From Actinophytocola sp. (GTDB taxonomy: Bacteria > Actinomycetota > Actinomycetes > Mycobacteriales > Pseudonocardiaceae), in assembly GCA_009379975.1 (NCBI GenBank), contig WHSS01000029.1:1-32854 (forward strand): DNA of 32,854 nt. Reading direction: 5' to 3'. Positions 31,901-32,854 of the stretch are shown piece by piece; position 1 is the first letter of the stretch, and every line of letters starts with the position of its first letter. Below the pieces are notes generated by a model, which made no database searches, was not told where the DNA came from, and saw only the letters and a program-made list of their open reading frames with translations. The translations under genes were made by a program, and so were the position numbers.

Positions 31901-32074
31901 CAGGTGGCCCTTGGCCACACCAACCGCCAGGTCGGCGAGACCCTCTACATCAGCGAGAAGACCGTCAGCGTGCACCTGTCGCGGGTGATGGCCAAGCTCG
32001 GCGCGAGCAGGCGCACCGAGGCCGTCGCCATCGCCATCGACCGAAACTTGCTCGAAGCGCCACTGGACACCTGA
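28982..32074 (+). CDS. LuxR-type LAL transcriptional regulator (AAA ATPase + HTH)
   Basis: 1030 residues. Large ATP-binding regulator: an N-terminal AAA ATPase domain with Walker A GDAGVGKT (42-49) and Walker B VVLVVEDFHWAD (about 163-174), a long helical repeat region (about 350-930), and a C-terminal LuxR helix-turn-helix (about 964-1022: LTARERAVLEQVALGHTNRQ, TVSVHLSRVMAKLGA). Proteins of this kind often control nearby metabolic or secondary-metabolite genes, but no such cluster is visible here. The start is uncertain: ATG at 28982 or 28991, neither with a clear Shine-Dalgarno; TTG at 28961 is less likely. It converges on the aldehyde-dehydrogenase fragment. Confidence 0.9.
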   Translation: MDVMPRLGSGVPLVGRRDELARLRAALERAEGGRPRGVLLAGDAGVGKTRLISELTAQAEAGGALVLSGRCIDIASDGLPYLPFADALTPLATSPDPVISGVVFSRPGLGRLLPQLAPVSRSQQDAPDTVDSEMRRDAGGNQDLGQLQLFEAVLGALTELGMLRPVVLVVEDFHWADGSTRDLLSFLLARLREQRLLLVASYRQEDVHRRHPLRPMLGELAQLPEVERLDLAPFDDADARRFVDALAEEPLSADTASDIVKRAEGNAFFVEELLASCIECDGIPAGLADVLLSRLERLAPATQRIIRIVSVADRSVSHMVLTEVTDVGDTELDEALREAVQHHVLVVDGVFYSFRHALLREAVYSDLLPGERSRIHAAYAARLRGKAGPRQATLLAYHSLESNDLPTALVASLQAADEAERRGAPGAALRSVEQALRIWDAVPSGQRPEDVDELRLLDTVASLASRSGEVDRAISYARSMADLLESGRIDVSTRRAARVWLRLAQALQNTDGTRHEAPAIIERAWQLIADDAPSETKAWVQARRATIRRTAGQRQEALRSAGRAIADAQAVAAGDAEADALVTLAALYEADGDSEGARGRLREARSSAERVGALGVELRARHYLGISYQDQGELREAREGADRAVETGLTWSDYGLELRVQRLAVLYLLGEWQVVVREVGTRDMPRELGELPKGAFAVHPASEGRRQHSGLPTIAAARTRAIAVHIAVARGRFAEAADLVEYLRENWGVDAQVALEAGSAGAELANWLGEYGTALRRVREGIAWLEQFQPSLLAGIRIATLGIAAAADQARTARLARNIDAEAAAIAAGEELLGHVETCRKNGRRRAGTLGPESRAWLARAAAEVARLRGTASVALWAEAVEAFGFGAVYEQALCRWRYAEALLADAGSQGTAQDKATEELADAYRVAQQLGAEPLAGALRGLARRGRISLGDEFAARTTTDPLTARERAVLEQVALGHTNRQVGETLYISEKTVSVHLSRVMAKLGASRRTEAVAIAIDRNLLEAPLDT

Positions 32075-32080
32075 GCCGCT

Positions 32081-32115
32081 CCCCGCGTGTCCGCGCTCCA
32101 GCCCCGCGTGTCCGC
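32081..32115. repeat. Short direct repeat at the dehydrogenase breakpoint
   Basis: CCCCGCGTGTCCGC occurs at 32081-32094 and 32102-32115 (21-nt period), directly after the LAL stop. A related sequence in opposite orientation (GCGGACGCG, 32158-32166) lies next to the point where dehydrogenase homology ends (about 32175). Confidence 0.8.
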
Positions 32116-32174
32116 ACTTGCGGGACGGCAGCGTCGGCACCGCAGCGTTTCTGGGGTGCGGACGCGTGTTCCTG

Positions 32175-32612
32175 GCCGAGCAGCTTGGCGCTGTGTTTGC
32201 CGTAGTACGACGACGCCAGCGCGGTCGCGGCGATCTCGTCGAAGGCATCGAGCCTGCTCTTGCCCGATTCGACCTGCACCAGGTCGAGCCCTTCCTGCTG
32301 CCGGTCGAGCACCAGCTTCATGAGCCGGGTGAGCACCTGCTGCCGCTCGACGGCGGGCGTCACCGCCCACTTCCGCTGTGCCGCCCGTGCGTCGTCGAAC
32401 GCGGCGCGCACGTCGGCGTCGGTCGCCTGCGGCAGCGACGCGATGGGCTCGCCGGTGAACGGGGCGGTCATCTGTACCGGGGCGGAGTCCTTGCCGCCTG
32501 CCGCTCGCGAGACCAGTTCCTGGGCCCGGGACGCCGAGGGAGCCCCCGCCACGCCGCCGATGGTGCCGCTCGTTGCCTGCTGACCGGTGCCGGCCGGCGT
32601 CGTGCTCGTCAT
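32175..32612 (-). pseudogene. 5' fragment of a succinate-semialdehyde dehydrogenase-like (aldehyde dehydrogenase) gene
   Basis: From ATG at 32612 about 146 residues read as the N-terminus of an actinobacterial NAD(P)-dependent succinic-semialdehyde dehydrogenase: APFTGEPIASLPQATDADV, AAFDDARAAQRKWAVTP, ERQQVLTRLMKLVLDRQQEGLDL, VESGKSRLDAFDEIAATALASSYYGKHSAKLLG. Homology then stops at about 32175, and the frame runs on as meaningless sequence to a stop inside the antisense of the LAL gene (31965). The cofactor-binding and catalytic Cys/Glu regions (normally about 300 more residues) are missing, so the gene cannot make an active enzyme. GGAG precedes the start, and TAAACT-like sequence on the minus strand (about 32655) could be its old promoter. 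The break lies beside the short repeats at 32081-32166. Confidence 0.85.
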
Positions 32613-32771
32613 GGGCGTCTCCAGTTACTCGGCGGTAGCTTCTAGTAGGAGTTTACCGCCGCTAGGTTGACCCGCAAGGTGCTCACCGGGGGCATCGGCG
32701 GGTCATCGGCAGACCATCGGCCCAGCTCGCGGCGTCATGAACCGCGGGATTCCGCATCTCCATCAAGGGGC

Positions 32772-32808
32772 GGCGGGCCGGTTCGTGCGAGGGCCAGACC
32801 GGCCCGCC
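32772..32808. terminator. GC-rich hairpin near the right edge
   Basis: GGCGGGCCGGT (32772-32782) pairs perfectly with ACCGGCCCGCC (32798-32808) across a 15-nt loop. Outer AAGGG and CCCTT can extend the stem. It probably terminates a gene lying to the right of the window. The stretch 32613-32771 shows no gene. Confidence 0.6.
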
Positions 32809-32828
32809 ACGACCCTTGTTCCAACGGA

Positions 32829-32854
32829 CTGAAAGCGTCTTTCGCTCCGCTCAG
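32829..32854. repeat. 30-bp palindromic repeat family, third locus (cut by window edge)
   Basis: CTGAAAG-CG-TCTTTCGCTC and the CCGCTCAG linker start match the units of the arrays at 2979 and 5063; AACGGA just before it (32823-32828) matches their linker end. The array continues beyond the window, so its unit number is unknown. Confidence 0.85.

Noticed and set aside
32118-32645. Plus-strand ORF opposite the dehydrogenase fragment
   Set aside because: Antisense shadow of the fragment; the minus strand carries the recognisable aldehyde dehydrogenase sequence.
1-32854. tRNA, rRNA or known riboswitch
   Set aside because: No cloverleaf with a conserved T-loop, no rRNA segments and no recognised riboswitch core were seen on either strand by eye; a covariance-model scan could not be run.

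Overview
The window is high-GC DNA with dense genes, GTG/ATG starts, 4-bp stop/start overlaps and many TANNNT boxes placed 6-7 nt before start codons. With the gene families present (short-form argA, clgR-pspA-pspM, DUF3040, DUF5753/DUF397 pair, LuxR-type LAL regulator) this points to an actinomycete, most likely Pseudonocardiaceae (Amycolatopsis/Prauserella type). That placement is an inference from gene content and repeat style; no 16S or tRNA gene was seen.

Layout. 1-111 is the Pro/Gln/Tyr/Gly tail of a gene entering from the left. argA (178-723, -) converges on it across a perfect hairpin. Then come two tandem, highly similar membrane O-acyltransferases with SGNH domains (853-5057). Each is followed 5 nt after its stop by a 77-bp array of 30-bp palindromic units, and the first array is also read as the N-terminus of the second enzyme. 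rimO-pgsA-cinA (5205-7837) form a tight run, followed by the envelope-stress set clgR-pspA-pspM (7981-10205). A large hairpin separates these from the convergent parA-like ATPase/pyrD pair (12271 to 10303, -). Divergent from parA is a methyltransferase (12478-13209), followed by a short inverted-repeat element, dinB and a DUF3040 membrane protein. A bidirectional terminator separates these from the minus-strand moxR-DUF58-transglutaminase operon (20188 to 15353).

The division/cell-wall (dcw) cluster starts at 20717: mraZ (preceded by four MraZ-type boxes at an exact 10-nt period), a second copy of the inverted-repeat element, then rsmH, ftsL and ftsI overlapping by 4 bp. murE does not follow. 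Instead pyruvate kinase (pyk) and acyl-CoA thioesterase II (tesB) come next, so the dcw cluster is interrupted here. The right end carries an XRE/DUF5753 regulator and its DUF397 partner, separated by a short duplication that changes frame, a strong hairpin, a 1030-residue LAL regulator, and the 5' fragment of a broken succinate-semialdehyde dehydrogenase-like gene. A third copy of the 30-bp repeat family lies at the right edge.

Most genes are ordinary actinobacterial housekeeping genes. The unusual content is in the repeats: a palindromic array captured as protein-coding sequence during a tandem gene duplication, a ~124-bp inverted-repeat element present twice (once inside the dcw cluster), and a 27-bp direct repeat that decides whether two regulatory proteins are separate or fused.
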